A DNA stretch of 64,000 nucleotides from Botryotinia globosa (GCA_014898425.1 RCSZ01000012.1:1674001-1738000); one strand, 5' to 3'; counted from the stretch's first letter, positions 23,862 through 36,839 are shown. The notes: a model not told the origin generated them from the letters alone. Numbers and translations are program-made.

Positions 23862-26112
23862 ATGAAAGGTTTCAGACAGAGGGTTGTAAGTCATTTTGAT
23901 GCTGAATACTCTCCATATAGCAACCGTATCATTTTGAAAGTGATCATCTGCTAACCCATTCAGCATGAGCAGCTTTCGCGCTCAAAAGATCCAAACAAGA
24001 CAAAATCTAAGAAGGGGGAATCATCAAAAGATGGCACATCCTCACCTTCGCAATCCAATTCACAGGGGGCGGGACAATCGCCTGCAGTCACACCCTCATC
24101 TTCGAGTACTACACTTAACGACTTGCGGAATAAACCACTGCCCCCTAACGACGGTACATCCTCAAGTGGTGTAGTTGTACAACCGCCGTTGAACCCAGCA
24201 GCTCTTGGTGCAATGTCCGCTCCGGATCGATTCAACACAGGAGGAGGTTCGCCCAGTCCTGGGACACCAAATCGTCATGGGGCACTTCCTCCTAGTGTCG
24301 TTATCAGTCCAAGTGCACCAGTAAGTTATGCCACACGCTTGGATCATCTTCTGTGTACTAATGTCTTTCTCTCAGCACATCCCTCCTCCAGGTGCCGCAG
24401 AAACAATGCCGCATGACCTCGCTCCCCCCAAGGCTGGTGCGAAGTCATCAATGTTCGACCGGTTACAAACAACTCCAAAAGATGTCCCAGAAGGCATCAG
24501 AACACCAAAGCGACAACACTCTTCGAGATTTGATATTTCTCCTCTCCGCGAATTGGAAAAACTGCCAGGCTTCCACGAGGTACCTCCCAACCGCCGCCAA
24601 GATCTCTTTATGCAAAAGATTGATCAATGCAATGTCATATTTGATTTCAACGATGCAAGCGCCGATATGAAGTCCAAGGAAATCAAAAGACTAGCTCTCC
24701 ATGAACTTCTTGATTACGTTGCCAACAATAGACAAGTCATCACTGAGGCTATGTATCCAAAGGTCGTCGAGATGTTCAGTAAAAATCTTTTCCGTCCCAT
24801 ACCACCTCCTATGAACCCTCAAGGTGAAGCGTTCGACCCCGAGGAAGATGAACCAGTTCTTGAAGTTGCTTGGCCGCATATTCAAGTTGTATATGAATTC
24901 TTCTTGAGATTTATTGAGAGTCAAGACTTTAACACCAATATTGCGAAGGCATTCATAGATCACAGTTTTGTATTACAGTTACTTGAACTCTTTGATTCTG
25001 AAGATCCCCGCGAGCGAGATTTCTTAAAGACAACCCTTCACAGAATATATGGAAAATTTCTCAACCTCCGGTCATACATTAGAAGATCTATTAACAACGT
25101 ATTCTTCCAATTCGTCTATGAGACGGAACGTTTTAATGGTATTGCTGAGCTATTGGAGATTCTTGGATCTATCATTAACGGTTTTGCTCTGCCATTAAAG
25201 GAAGAGCACAAACTGTTTTTGACGAGAGTCTTAATACCATTACATAAAGTCAAGAGTCTGAGCATGTATCATCCTCAACTTGCATACTGCATTGTTCAAT
25301 TCCTAGAAAAGGATGCAGCTCTAACAGAAGAGGTATGTCTAGCACCACTATTAAAGATTCGATTTACTCACAATTTTAGGTTGTTTTGGGCTTGCTCCGC
25401 TATTGGCCTAAGGTGAACAGCACGAAAGAAGTCATGTTCTTAAACGAAGTGGAGGATATTTTCGAGGTAATGGACCCAGCAGAATTCGCTAAAGTTCAGG
25501 AGCCTCTTTTCCATCAACTGGCAAAATCAGTTGCGAGTCCACATTTTCAAGTTGCAGAACGTGCGTTATACTTCTGGAATAACGAATACTTTTGCAATCT
25601 GGTCAGCGATAATGTTGAGATAATCTTGCCAATTATGTTCGCGCCATTATATGAGAATTCCAAAGGTCATTGGAACAGGTGAGAAACTTTCAGAATCTCT
25701 ATGAAAAGCTAACAGAAGCTAATGCATTTAATTTAGAACGATCCACGGCATGGTTTACAACGCAATGAAGCTATTCATGGAGATCAACCCTCAACTTTTT
25801 GATGATTGCTCTCACGATTACACTGAGCATCAGAACAATGCTGAAGCTAGAGAACAAGCCAGAGGAAACAAATGGAAGGCTTTGGAGGAGCAAGCGGGAA
25901 GGTCGAAGACTAATGGAGCCGCCTTACCTACAGGTCCAGCTTCTCCTTCAAGAACAAAAACAACCCCTTTGCGAGCAGATGATGTGGATCCGATGACAGA
26001 GGACAATCAGAAGAGGCTAGACTCCTTGAAACTTCAAGATGGAGATCGTCGAGAGCGAAGACCTAATCACGATCGACAAAACTCGGTAGGATCTTCCAGA
26101 AGTCAGCGATGA
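23862..26112 (+). CDS. RTS1: PP2A regulatory subunit B' (B56/Rts1)
   Basis: HEAT-like repeat targeting subunit of protein phosphatase 2A, acting in stress response, septation and chromosome cohesion. Five exons: 23862-23885, 23964-24320, 24376-25332, 25380-25678 and 25737-26112 give 670 aa with consistent phases. The first exon encodes just MKGFRQRV. A Ser/Pro-rich N-terminus to about residue 170 precedes the B56 core: [95 protein letters not shown] and [17 protein letters not shown]. The C-terminal tail is Arg/Ser-rich and ends SSRSQR. Firm. Confidence 0.97.
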
Positions 26113-27449
26113 TTGTTGTTAGTACCATGCCGCTTTGTTTCTGCTTTCAAGGAGCCTTGCTGGGGGAGTGAGGAGTTGTCATTTGTCCTGATTAGAATTG
26201 TTGGCTCACGCGTACCTTATCTTCATAATCTTCGTCCTCTTCATCTTCCTGTCCGTTAATTCTCTCGCCTGCAAGCATGTTTGTTCATCCCTATGCCTAC
26301 ACAACTCTTTCTTGTTTAGTCTCGTTTGGTCTCGGCTGCTCAGAGTTCATTCGTTGACGAAATACATTTTCAGAGCAATTCCATGTCGGGTCTCGATTTC
26401 GGTTTCGACACGGATGCTAATCGTTCCGTGAGCGGCACCTCTACAACTGCGGTTGTCGGACTTGTTTCGTCATCGACCTCGACAGTGCCGAAGAAGGAAT
26501 TGTACGGTGATCCAGAAACGAGCGATCATTCTATTATCGATGACCAGGCTAGTCTTCTCTCTTGACGTTACGGATGGGAGAAAAATGGTCGGATTGTGCA
26601 GATCCATTTTAATGAGTTGGGATTGGCGTGGCTGAATTAGTGTGATATCTCTGGATGGTTGATATTGGTTGTGGCTATGGGACAGGGAGGAAAAGGACTT
26701 GAAGCAGAAGATGAGTGTTGTGGATGCCGGTAGTAGGATGGGGTGCTTTTGATAGGAAAATAAACAGGAATATAAGCATGTATGTATGTCTACATGCGTG
26801 CATGGAATGGGCTTGGGATTGCAAAACTTTTAGGAAGGAGTAGTGCATTGGTAGTGCAATTCATCAGTACTAGCATGAAGGTAAATCAATGAGAATAAGT
26901 TATAAATAAAGAGTAGATATGTAAGGCTGATTGTATTCTTTTGGAGGCTTAATTTGGTCTGGTTGGAGGATATGGATGTGAATGTTGCATATACGTGTGA
27001 TGGGTATGCTGGCTTTTGGATCCGCAGAAGTGGAAGTACAAAAATAGGATCTCAACCTACCTCGATCTTGGGCACTTTGTTGAATTTAAGATTCGTTATT
27101 TTGTCTAAAACGCAAGTTATTATACTGCGTTTGTTCTTTTCTCTATCCTTGATCTCTATATATGCATGCGCTCGTTTCGAGCTTCTGGAGACTGCTGAGT
27201 TTGCTGTTTGCTTTCCAAATTTCAGTTTATTATCTTCATTTCCTCGCTTTGCCTTTCCGTCCTTTCTCACCTGATCGGTTCTGATCAGCTTGAGCCCCCT
27301 GTGTATTACACCTTTATCTAACGCCTGAACTCCGATGCTTGGTCTGATTACAGAAAGAAAGATAGACGGGAAAGAAAGAATTAGATGAGATAAATTCAAA
27401 GGGCAAAGTACCCCTCACCTTCCGCCTGCTGTTTGACTGCCTACCTCCT
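26113..27449. other. Intergenic, convergent 3' flanks
   Basis: About 1.3 kb between B56 and TLG1. A 79-codon plus frame at 26326-26565 is rich in Ser/Thr but matches nothing, and may be B56 3' UTR. Nothing else seen. Confidence 0.5.
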
Positions 27450-28535
27450 TCACAAAATAAGCACAAGCACCAACAACAAGATCAGCACGAAAATTAACAC
27501 CCCAATACAACAACTACTCAGTCCATCCTCGTTCTCTTTGACTAATTTATTCATCCGCTTCATTCCCCCTTGAAGTCTCCCGCTCACTCGATCGGTTACC
27601 GTTTCTACTTCTTGTAACATTCCTGTTTGTTCTTCTAACTCTCTCCCCATGTCATCGGCTTGTTGACGGAGGTTCCCTACGGTATGAAATACACTGTCGA
27701 GTTGCTCATCTTGTTGCTTGAGCATTTGCATTTGTTGTTGATGTTCGAATTCCGCGGCGTAGTCATCGTCTAGAGGCGAGCCGGTATTGTCATCATTATA
27801 TGCATTCCCCCCAGCCCCGGAATTAGATGCAGCACCCATAGTCTTTTCAAGCTCTTCCCGCATGTCATCTACCTCACCTCCAATCTCCTCTATCATCCGT
27901 ACCCGACGAGATACTTCTTCGATCTGTAATCCATATTTGTAGGGGTCTGCTTGAATTGCGGATATGGAATCGCGAAGGTCCTGCAGGTCGTCGGTTAAGA
28001 GGGAGAGAGAGGTAGTTAGGTCGGAGCGGGCAGAGAGGAGTTCGGGAGTTGGATGCGGAGATTTGGTTAGAGAGTGGATACGCAGGTAGGAGGTAAAGAG
28101 GGGGCGTGTGAGGGATAGTTGGTGGTGTACATCGCTGGAGGGTTGTGTTAGTTGAGGGTGTGAGGGAATTGTAATGAATTATGCCGATTGGGAATATATT
28201 GGACAATAGAGTATGCGCGGTTCTGAAGCATATGCGGGAGATGAAGTATGCGCGTGAGTTCATAAGATAAGTTCACGCGAAATGATTGGAAAGTGAGGAG
28301 AGTAGAGAGCTGAAGGTGTATGCATTGCATACATGTGGTCGCAGAGGAAGATTGCAGCGCCAGGCCTCTTGCGCGAAGAGAGTGGGTGTGATGTATGAGG
28401 GGTAAGGCAGACTGCGGAAAAACTAACATTCCCCAGAGGGGTAAAGCTGCAGGGTAATGAGACCCAGAAGAAGGCTAGAAAGACTTACGCTTGTACTTGG
28501 AGAAAGGGATCATCTTCATTCGTAGCGGACATCAT
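27450..28535 (-). CDS. TLG1: Qc-SNARE of the syntaxin-6/Tlg1 family
   Basis: Target SNARE for fusion of endosome-derived vesicles with the trans-Golgi network. Exons 28535-28489 and 28134-27450 give 243 aa. The N-terminus MMSATNEDDPFLQVQADV and the block SISAIQADPYKYGLQIEEVS are the syntaxin-6 N-domain signature; the first is recovered only by splicing. The SNARE helix is at about residues 155-215 (LRQQADDMGRELEEQTGML). A C-terminal anchor follows (CCIGVLIFVLILLLVLVLIL), so the protein is tail-anchored. The intron, 354 nt, is long for this window. An ATG one codon downstream at 28532 could also serve as start. Confidence 0.92.
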
Positions 28536-30698
28536 CTTGAACGAGGGTTTTCTCAAAAAGTTTTGAGCAGCTCAAAGCCGCAAATGCCGATTGCGTACTC
28601 TACGGGCAACGTTGTCTTTATGTAATCGAAATCTAAGACACTGATGTAACGATAGTCGGTTGAGCCGCAACTTGTTTATACGAGGAGCTCTCCACAATAG
28701 AGCTAGCTACCAGATTTATCGGCACAGAGGTAATATATGAGCTCACAAATTGGATCAGAGCGCTTAATTGAGGTAGAATGGTATGCATAAATAGAGAACA
28801 GATAAGATGGATCATGCAGTGAGTGATATTGATATCCAGGATTGGATGTTGTTGATGACAAGGCTGACAGATGGATGATTGATGAAGCTAGCTGTTGAAG
28901 TGAAGGGCTGAGTAAAATCCACATTTTGCTTACGTATGCACGGGAATTCATCAATATTTCGCCGTTAGCGGTTACCATGTCCGATATCTCGTATGTCGGG
29001 TAATCTTACCTGCTATTGAGATGCATTCATCAGTCAGGTCTTACCTCCCTCCCTCCCTCATCATTCGTCGTGTACGTATCGTAGAATCTTCACAACGCAA
29101 AAACTCGAATCTCTCCCTACATACATCGTGTAACCCGGGTAGGTAAAGAACCAATGGACTGTTCAGCCTGTTTATGATAAACATGGGAACCAACGAAGTT
29201 TTATTCTTCAACCCTCCCATCCTCTTCATCTCTCCAATCCCGTCATCATGTGAACAGACCAAGGTTTCCAATGAGACACAAATCAGGCAAAGAGGCAAAT
29301 GTATGTTTGCTTGCAGAAAATGGTGGGGAATACAAGCAGCAGCGACAACGAATCAAGAGAAGAAATGCTACAAGATGTGCTATAAGAATGCATTGAGAGT
29401 GGGTTGGGAGACATTCTGATTAGCCCTCCTAATTCTGTTCTTCCATCGATTCTTTATGGCGGTAAACTGCATTTTCTGCATTACCACTACGAACCAACTT
29501 CACCAACTGCATTAAAGGCAACCCAAGAAGCCATGGTCTGGCAGTTTTTGATACTACCAACCTTTTTGGTAAATCCAACTGTTGAGATACTGGAAATTAG
29601 TTCGATATCTCAATAAGCTCGTATTCTCCAACCAAAGATATGCTGACAAGAGACTTCAACAAAACCCCAAGCATTTGGACCTGATGCGAACTTTGTCGTT
29701 TTTATGACTCTTCCATGTAAACTCCTTCATACTTTGTATCTAATATTGTCTTTTCATCCGGTCTATTTTTCCAGGACGACGTGGCCAGCGCCTCTTCATC
29801 TCTCCTTGCATATTCCACACCTTTGAGTCATTGCCACATATTTGACGTAACTGTCTTCAGCCTGGTTTTTGGGTCCAACTACTCGTACAGATGGTACAAT
29901 TGCTTGCATCTGTTTTTGTCAGACGGGTACCAGCGTCGGAATTTATCAAGCTAGTGAGGCAAATCACATGGGCTTGCTGTCTGTTTCTTTTTACACTCAT
30001 CACATTTGTATCGGATTCCTTATATCTCACTAGGGCCTAGAACAACTACAAGGTAGTCAGCAAGTTACTCCGCGCCTGTTGCCTGCTTTTATGTCAGAAC
30101 TTTCTCTTAAAATCTCCCATGCCCCACTAGTAACATTTGAAAGTTGAGCTTTCCAGCTACAAAAGGGATCGCTGTGGTCGCCCATTCGTTGCTCGGTATT
30201 CAAAGAGAAAGGTGCGGCTCTCGATTTCGTTGTCCTATTCGCAGGAAGTTCCCAGACGATATCCCAGTGACATGGTACCGGTTGTCTTTAAAATTAAACT
30301 TACCATATTTCATATACATCACGTTGTAATATGGGTTCTATTTAAGCCAGTGAATCAGAAGAGGCAACTGCACGCCATTCACGCCGTTTGTACCGTGCCC
30401 CGTGGTCCAATTGTGGACACTGCATCTGCGCTCTTTCCCTCCTCTGAATTATGATTTGTGTTTCTTAAAACTTAACACAGAAACTATTGACCTTGCCTGT
30501 CAAATATTACACATACTTGACGCCTAACAAAGATCCACCATACAGCTTGCAGATCACTTCTACACAACACTTATCACCATTTCTTGAAGTGTCCACGTTC
30601 TTCATTCCCCTCCGCCATCCCATTCCCTCAAAGAAATTCTCCATTTGTTCGTTCAATCTACACGATCTCCATCAAATAAAGAGAAGAGATTGAACGAC
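28536..30698. other. Divergent intergenic region, TLG1 / BCS1-like
   Basis: About 2.2 kb. Several short frames exist, none with motifs. It presumably contains the promoters and leaders of both flanking genes. Confidence 0.5.
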
Positions 30699-32784
30699 AT
30701 GGATCTCGATGCGGTTTTAGAAGCTCTGCACCAAAATTTATCTGTGTCATCTTCTAACACAAGCACAACGGCAGCTTTACTCGGCGGACTCCTACCAACT
30801 ACCCTTCTTGAAAATCTCGTTCCTGGATATGGCTACATTCACAAGATTGTTTTACAAACCGTTGGTTTTGATATCACGGTCCTCGTTTCTCTATGGGCTG
30901 CTTTGTGGCTGGGAAACAAGGCTTTCAATGTATTGTATTCATGGGGATGGTCATTTGTGACATCATACTGGATGTCTGATATTTCTATCAGTAGCAGAGA
31001 TGAAATTCACGACGAAGTTATAGAATTCCTGGCACACAAGTACCAAATGAAACCTTCTCGCTCTCTTCAGGCAGAAACAGCAAGACGAGGATATTGGGAC
31101 CTAGATAATGAGGACTCGGTTACCTTAACACAGCTTGACGGAACCGGTATTATACAATGGCTCAATTTTGCTGATCAAGACTCCAAGACCAAGCCACAAT
31201 TCACGCCGTCTATGGGATCTAGTCATACTTTTTGGCATAATGGTAGATACTTCAGGGTTAGGCGATCGGAAAAAATGGTCTTTGGGTCCTCTTCATCTGG
31301 TAACCCAATATCTGACCAACAGGTGCTGCTCATCTCTTGTTATGGTCGTAGCACAATACCTATCAAGGAATTTCTTCAAGAAGCCAAAGAATATTCAAAC
31401 AGAAATCACAGTGCAAAGACTGTCATTCGTCGACCTGCAAACAAGGAGCGTCGAACATGGGGAGGCCGAAGCTCTTGGATTGAGGTGGCCAGAAGACCTT
31501 GTCGACCAATGAGAACTGTTGTTTTAGATGAGGTTATGAAAAATAAGGTGCTACGTGATATTAACGAATACTTGAATCCCTCAACTGCTCGTTGGTATGC
31601 CATTCGTGGTATACCTTATCGCAGAGGGTATCTCTTTCATGGACCTCCAGGAACTGGTAAAACTTCTTTAACCTTTGCCCTTGCTGGCGTTTTTGGTTTG
31701 AACATCTACGTTGTTAGCTTGCTAGAGCCTACACTTACGGAAGAGGAACTTGGAAATCTCTTTACCAACTTGCCACCTAGATGCATTGTACTGTTGGAGG
31801 ATATCGACACCGCAGGTCTAACGCGAGTCAATGAAGATAAAGTTGAGTCGTCGGATGAATCTAGTTCTGAGAGCAGCAGCAGTGAAGATGAAGACGAAGT
31901 GGTCACTAAAAAATCGCGAAGAAAGGGCAAGAGCAAGAGCAAGCGTAGACGTAGCAAGGGTAAACGAAGCAAGAAAGGCAAGAAAAGTAAGGATGATGAT
32001 GAAAAGAAGGGAATCTCATTATCTGGTCTCTTGAATGTAAGCTTCCACAGTTATTCACGCATTCAGAAGTCTGAGAATCTGACTACATTTATAGATTATT
32101 GATGGTGTAGCCTCACATGAAGGTCGTGTCTTGGTGATGACTACCAACCACCCCGAAAAGTTAGACGAAGCTCTTATCCGACCAGGTCGCGTAGATTGCC
32201 AAGTTGCATTCACAAACGCGACTCGTCATCAGATCAAAGAAATTTTCGAGAGAATGTACTCTAAAGACCCACCACGGGAGAAACTTATCGCTACTACCTC
32301 ACCAGCTACCGAGCCCATTATCCAAGAAATGCAAGTTCCTATTGAAAGAGAAGAAGAAATCCCTCTTCTCACCCCAACTTCAGATGTCCCAACCCCAGAA
32401 TCGGAGAAGACATATGCAAATTCAATTTCAAATTTACTTTCGGGAAACCGTCCTCTTACACCACCAGACACTCCTATCGCCGTTGCAAGTGAAATTTGTG
32501 CTAGGACTGGGACTGAAACAGAAGCTACCACTCCCATGGGAAAGAAGACTCTCACAATAGCTGATGTTGAGAAAAATGGTGAAGAAGAAATATTGGAAGA
32601 GGGGGAACTTAAGATGCTGGCAAAGCAGTTCTCGGAACATATCGAGGACTATATGTTCAGTCCAGCTGAGGTTCAAGGATTCCTTTTGACGAGAAAAAAG
32701 GCGCCTAGAAAGGCTGTTGAGGAGATTGGAGCTTGGGTACAGGTCACGAAAAAGAGTAAGGTGGAGGGTCAAAAGTTCATATAG
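30699..32784 (+). CDS. BCS1-like AAA ATPase with low-complexity insert
   Basis: Two exons, 30699-32036 and 32095-32784, encode 675 aa. A hydrophobic segment at about 58-80 (ITVLVSLWAALWLG) is followed by the BCS1 N-domain (SWIEVARRPCRPMRTVVLD) and one AAA module: Walker A GPPGTGKT (315-322), Walker B CIVLLEDIDTAG, second-region motif RPGRVD. Yeast Bcs1 is an inner-membrane translocase that inserts the Rieske protein into complex III. This is a longer paralogue of the type common in filamentous fungi, so substrate and location are unproven. At about 380-436, just after Walker B, a Ser/Glu then Lys/Arg-rich stretch interrupts the ATPase domain; after it KKGISLSGLLN resumes the fold. A second insert, about 490-600, is Pro/Thr/Glu-rich. 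I chose the ATG at 30699 over the upstream in-frame one at 30645. Confidence 0.9.
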
Positions 32785-34266
32785 GTGTTCTGGGGGTGGG
32801 GTGCAGAGGTGGACTGATGGGTTGAGTGAATCAGTATCGGTGTTTCCTTACACAGTGCAATTGGGCTCCTTCTCGAAGACTTGATGAGACATGAGACGCA
32901 GTGTACTATACCTACATAGTTTAGACACAAGAAAGGAGGATTGATGAGAAAGAGAAGGAAAAAAAAAAAAAAAGGGGCGGTCAATGGAGAGAGATGACCG
33001 CAGCGATATGATACACGCCTTTCTTTTAATCAAAATGGAGGGAATCCCGTTGCTTCTTTAACTCGCATAATTTGCTTTGCATTTCCATTCTTCATCATAG
33101 AATGTGGATGGTGTTCTTCATTATCATTTTCTCTTATCATTAACGTCGGGGGCACGAAGCACATCCCATTTGTTCAAGCCATTTATGCTATTTACAAATG
33201 AAACGGTGTGGTGTTTCGTCTACTAGTGGATACCCACTTACTGGATATCCCAATTTGCAAGACATGACTTTTCATTTCTCATTTTCTCATCTTTTTTATC
33301 CTACAAAAGGGGTTCGGAATAGGGAGGGATGGGGCATAAGTGAACGTAGCATTTTGCGGGTACCGAGTAGTGAGTTCGCCGGCGAGAAATTTGCATTCGG
33401 GGTACGGATGAGAGTGAGGTCACAATGGGAAAGGAAAGGGAGAGAAGAGCATAGGTGAAGTGACCGAATCAAGCAGGAGACGAAGCGGGAGGTGCAAGCG
33501 GAGGTGGGAATGCAAAATGGGGCTCTCCTCTGCGGCTCTTTTCTGGGACTATGGGTATGTCTTTTGGGGTATGGGGTGGGGAAGGACTTGTATATGATTA
33601 ATATGCGTAGTTTTTGATAGTCTATTTGATACTTTGATTTTTATACGTATGCTTTTGGGATTGTGAATTTCGTGTGCTGATTCATCGTGTGTAGCACATA
33701 GACTGAGAAATATCTCGCTGGATCTCCTACATGTACAACTCGCTGGATGAATACTCGGTTATATATTCTGGTTTCGTATTTATATGCAGTGATTAATCCG
33801 ATTTGGAGGGTTGATCATATTTGATATTATAGTGAGGATTGATTGTATATAGAAAGTAGATTGATCATGGAGGTTGTGTATATATGTTTATGTATGTATT
33901 TGATATCTTCTAGAATCATATCCATAAACATCTAGACCGGGTATGAGAGGGAAGATTGTGAATTAGTCCTATCCTATCGTATTCTACAATATCTAAGCAG
34001 GCTTGAAATAGATAGTGCGAATAGCTGTCGTTTTGGAGTAATCGTATAGGTGACATCTTGAGACTTGTGATGACGGACTGATTAGATTTTGACGGTATAG
34101 ATTTTGACGATATAGATTTTCTGAATCTGATAAGAGAGTTGATTGATCCTCGGATTTCCTTCCAAAAGTTATCAGAACTCTATATTTACAAATGAATAAA
34201 CTCCAATTATGAAATATCATCCCGGACTTACCCATCAAGAATTCCATCACTCCATATCAACACTCC
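32785..34266. other. Intergenic, convergent 3' flanks
   Basis: About 1.5 kb. An A-run near 32958 and AT-rich DNA from 33600. No coding signal. Confidence 0.5.
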
Positions 34267-35886
34267 TTATTTCCCACTCCCATCCAACCCCCTCAAATGT
34301 CCCAACACAGCACCCAATCTCCTCAGCGCTTTTAAATTTCCCATCTCTTTCCCCTGTCCCCCATCACCCTTCTGCTCTTCGACTTTCAATTCCTCTCTCG
34401 CTTCTCGGACTAGCGGTATTAACCCCCCCCACACTTCATCAGTATACCCTTGAAGTACACCCTGCCAATCACTTTTCCACTCTGCTTTTGCCTTTCCTTT
34501 TATCCCTTTCCTAGTCTCCCCACTTTTCTTTTCTTTCCTCGCTCTCCATTCTATTCCCTGGAAATTCAATACTTCGCCTTCGAACTCATCATCATCTTCT
34601 TCTTCTCTTTGCATTTCTCTCTCCCTCTCACCTCTCCATCTCTCCTCCGCCCCCCTCTCATGCTCCGGAAGCAAATTCAGCGAATTCTCCACATCAATCC
34701 CTCCATGTACCACCCCCTCTCCATTCTTCACCTCCTCCGGAAATAAATCCCTTGTAGCCTGTACAATCCTCTCCCGTTCCACAGAACTCATACCCATCCA
34801 TTCCTCCTCATAAGCTTTCATTTCATCTCTCTCTATCCCCGCCTCGCTCATGCCCTGATCCATCCCAGAAATCTCCCCATCAGAAGAAACCCCTCCGATT
34901 CTCGATAACAAATCGCGTACTTCATCTCCATCTCTACTTTCCTGTTCTTGCACGGATATATTGTGGTGATTGATATTCATGTCCCCGGCATCTCTATGAG
35001 AAATCGTACTCACACCTTCTCGAACATATTCCGCCGTTGTCATTTTATCCGGATGAAAGGCTGGCAATGGCTCGAAATGATAGATTGTTGTTTCTCGTGT
35101 ATTTACGGCGCGAGGCTCAGAATGACCCTCATGCTGATTATTGGCTCGCTGTGCAGATCGAGCCCATGAATCTTCGAGAGCTTGTTTCGCCACTGTATTC
35201 GAAGGAGCGCCATACTGAAATAAATTGCCCAGCGCGACTTGCGGAATGCTCTCATGCATCCCATAGGAAGATTCCGAATCATCACCCCCAAAGCCCGAAT
35301 CACCCGCAGGAGTAAGAGAAGGAACCCCATCCAAAAACTCAGAAAAGTCATGCTCATTCTGCTGTATCCATCTCGCTCTCTCACCCCCTCCTACCACCTT
35401 CCCATTCACGTCTGCACTTCCACCAGCTCCCGGAATACCACTCCCACTCGTCCCCATATTCCCCGCACTCCTCATCCCAAGTGTATCCCCACCACCCCCA
35501 GAAATCGAAGAAGAACCATCCATTGAGCTAGGATTTCCGCTGTGCACTTGCGTATACCCTACATCCCCATTTCCATTTCCACCCACAATCGCACTGGTAC
35601 TTCCCCCCTTCCCATTCCCAGCCGCGACAAGTAACCCCTGCGCATCTCTCCTCAATGAATCTCCTCCAACACCAGCTCCCCCCGCGAAAACATCCCGACC
35701 CAATCCTGCTGCGGAAGCACCAATACGGTTGAGAAAAGAAGGAGTAGGCTGTTCATCTTGTCGGCTGGGTGTGTCGTTTGAAGTTGTTTGCGCTGGAGGT
35801 ACTGCTGTAGAGGAAGTAGAAGCAGAAGCGAAAGATGGATCGGGAGCTTTCCCTTTTCCTTTCCCACTTGCATTGCTCGAGGTCAT
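34267..35886 (-). CDS. Unrecognised Gly/Ser-rich protein with Glu-rich C-terminal helices
   Basis: A single open frame of 539 aa starting MTSSNASGKGKGKAPDPSF. I do not recognise the family. Residues 1-170 are low-complexity Ser, Gly, Ala and Asn. A block around RWIQQNEHDFSEFLDGVPSL is more protein-like, as is YHFEPLPAFHPDKMTTAEYV. The C-terminal quarter has charged helices with a conserved-looking core at KSDWQGVLQGYTDEVWGGLI followed by PLVREAREEL. There is no signal peptide, membrane segment or enzyme motif. Length, a clean stop, and structured segments argue for a real gene; the repetitive N-terminus alone would not. Function unknown. Confidence 0.72.
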   Translation of the reverse strand: MTSSNASGKGKGKAPDPSFASASTSSTAVPPAQTTSNDTPSRQDEQPTPSFLNRIGASAAGLGRDVFAGGAGVGGDSLRRDAQGLLVAAGNGKGGSTSAIVGGNGNGDVGYTQVHSGNPSSMDGSSSISGGGGDTLGMRSAGNMGTSGSGIPGAGGSADVNGKVVGGGERARWIQQNEHDFSEFLDGVPSLTPAGDSGFGGDDSESSYGMHESIPQVALGNLFQYGAPSNTVAKQALEDSWARSAQRANNQHEGHSEPRAVNTRETTIYHFEPLPAFHPDKMTTAEYVREGVSTISHRDAGDMNINHHNISVQEQESRDGDEVRDLLSRIGGVSSDGEISGMDQGMSEAGIERDEMKAYEEEWMGMSSVERERIVQATRDLFPEEVKNGEGVVHGGIDVENSLNLLPEHERGAEERWRGEREREMQREEEDDDEFEGEVLNFQGIEWRARKEKKSGETRKGIKGKAKAEWKSDWQGVLQGYTDEVWGGLIPLVREAREELKVEEQKGDGGQGKEMGNLKALRRLGAVLGHLRGLDGSGK

Positions 35887-36839
35887 GATGTGATTTAATG
35901 TGTTTCGGCGTTGAGATAATAAGGCTGTGATATCTAACTATCGATGTGTTGTTTGGATAAAATGATATGATGTGATGAGATGGTATAATCTTATAATCTT
36001 ATATCATCCTATATAATCAGATAAATCAAACCATACACAAAAGTACACAATTCTTTCCAAGCTTCTTCAAACAATAAATATCACACAATCAATCAATCGA
36101 AATAATATCTAGACGATTAATTGATCGGCATTAATAAATAAATCATCAAATTAAGTTTACCTACCTAGATATTTAGCTCCCCCCCCTCCGTACACCATCC
36201 TCTTTCCTCTAGCCTAATTAATTACCGAACAATCCCGCATTCCGGAATGGCTCCCCCACCACATCCATCTCCTCGGTTGAAACTAGGTACCTCGTTCAAT
36301 CATCCGCCATCTAACATGTGACTGTGCTCTTGACTCTTGGCTTTTGTTACAACAAAGGTTCTCCAGCTGTAAATTGGAGAGGAAGTTACACACAAACACA
36401 TGTCAAAAAATCTGTCACTCGACCCCTTAAACTACCAATGAACAAATGGGATTATGATCTAAAACATCAAATGATTAAGCACATTGACCAGTAGCCATAG
36501 CGAAATGTAAATAAAGATATTTCTATTCAACAACCACGACAACACCTAATGTACGGGTACTACAACTTGGCACGCCAAAAAACCGCGGGCAACAACAGAT
36601 ATCATACTAATCCACTCCAATTCCCAACCGGCTATGCTACAATCCACGCCCCTTTCATGTCCAGCTCAAAGATTCATAGATCATTCCTGATCTTGGAGTC
36701 ATATCCATTTCCATTTTTAATCATCTTCTTCTGCTCTCCCGATCTTTGCCTTTCCTTTTCTCGGTCGCTTGTCGTATGAGCACCCCTTTAACCCCTGGCC
36801 AGACCCTAAGCCGTTACTCCATGTGCAAAATTTGAACAC
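35887..36839. other. Intergenic
   Basis: AT-rich upstream region of the unknown gene and the 3' flank of SDH1. A C-run lies at about 36180. No gene seen. Confidence 0.5.

Noticed and set aside
26326..26565. Ser/Thr-rich plus-strand frame after B56
   Set aside because: B56 ends with a normal stop and tail before it; more likely 3' UTR.
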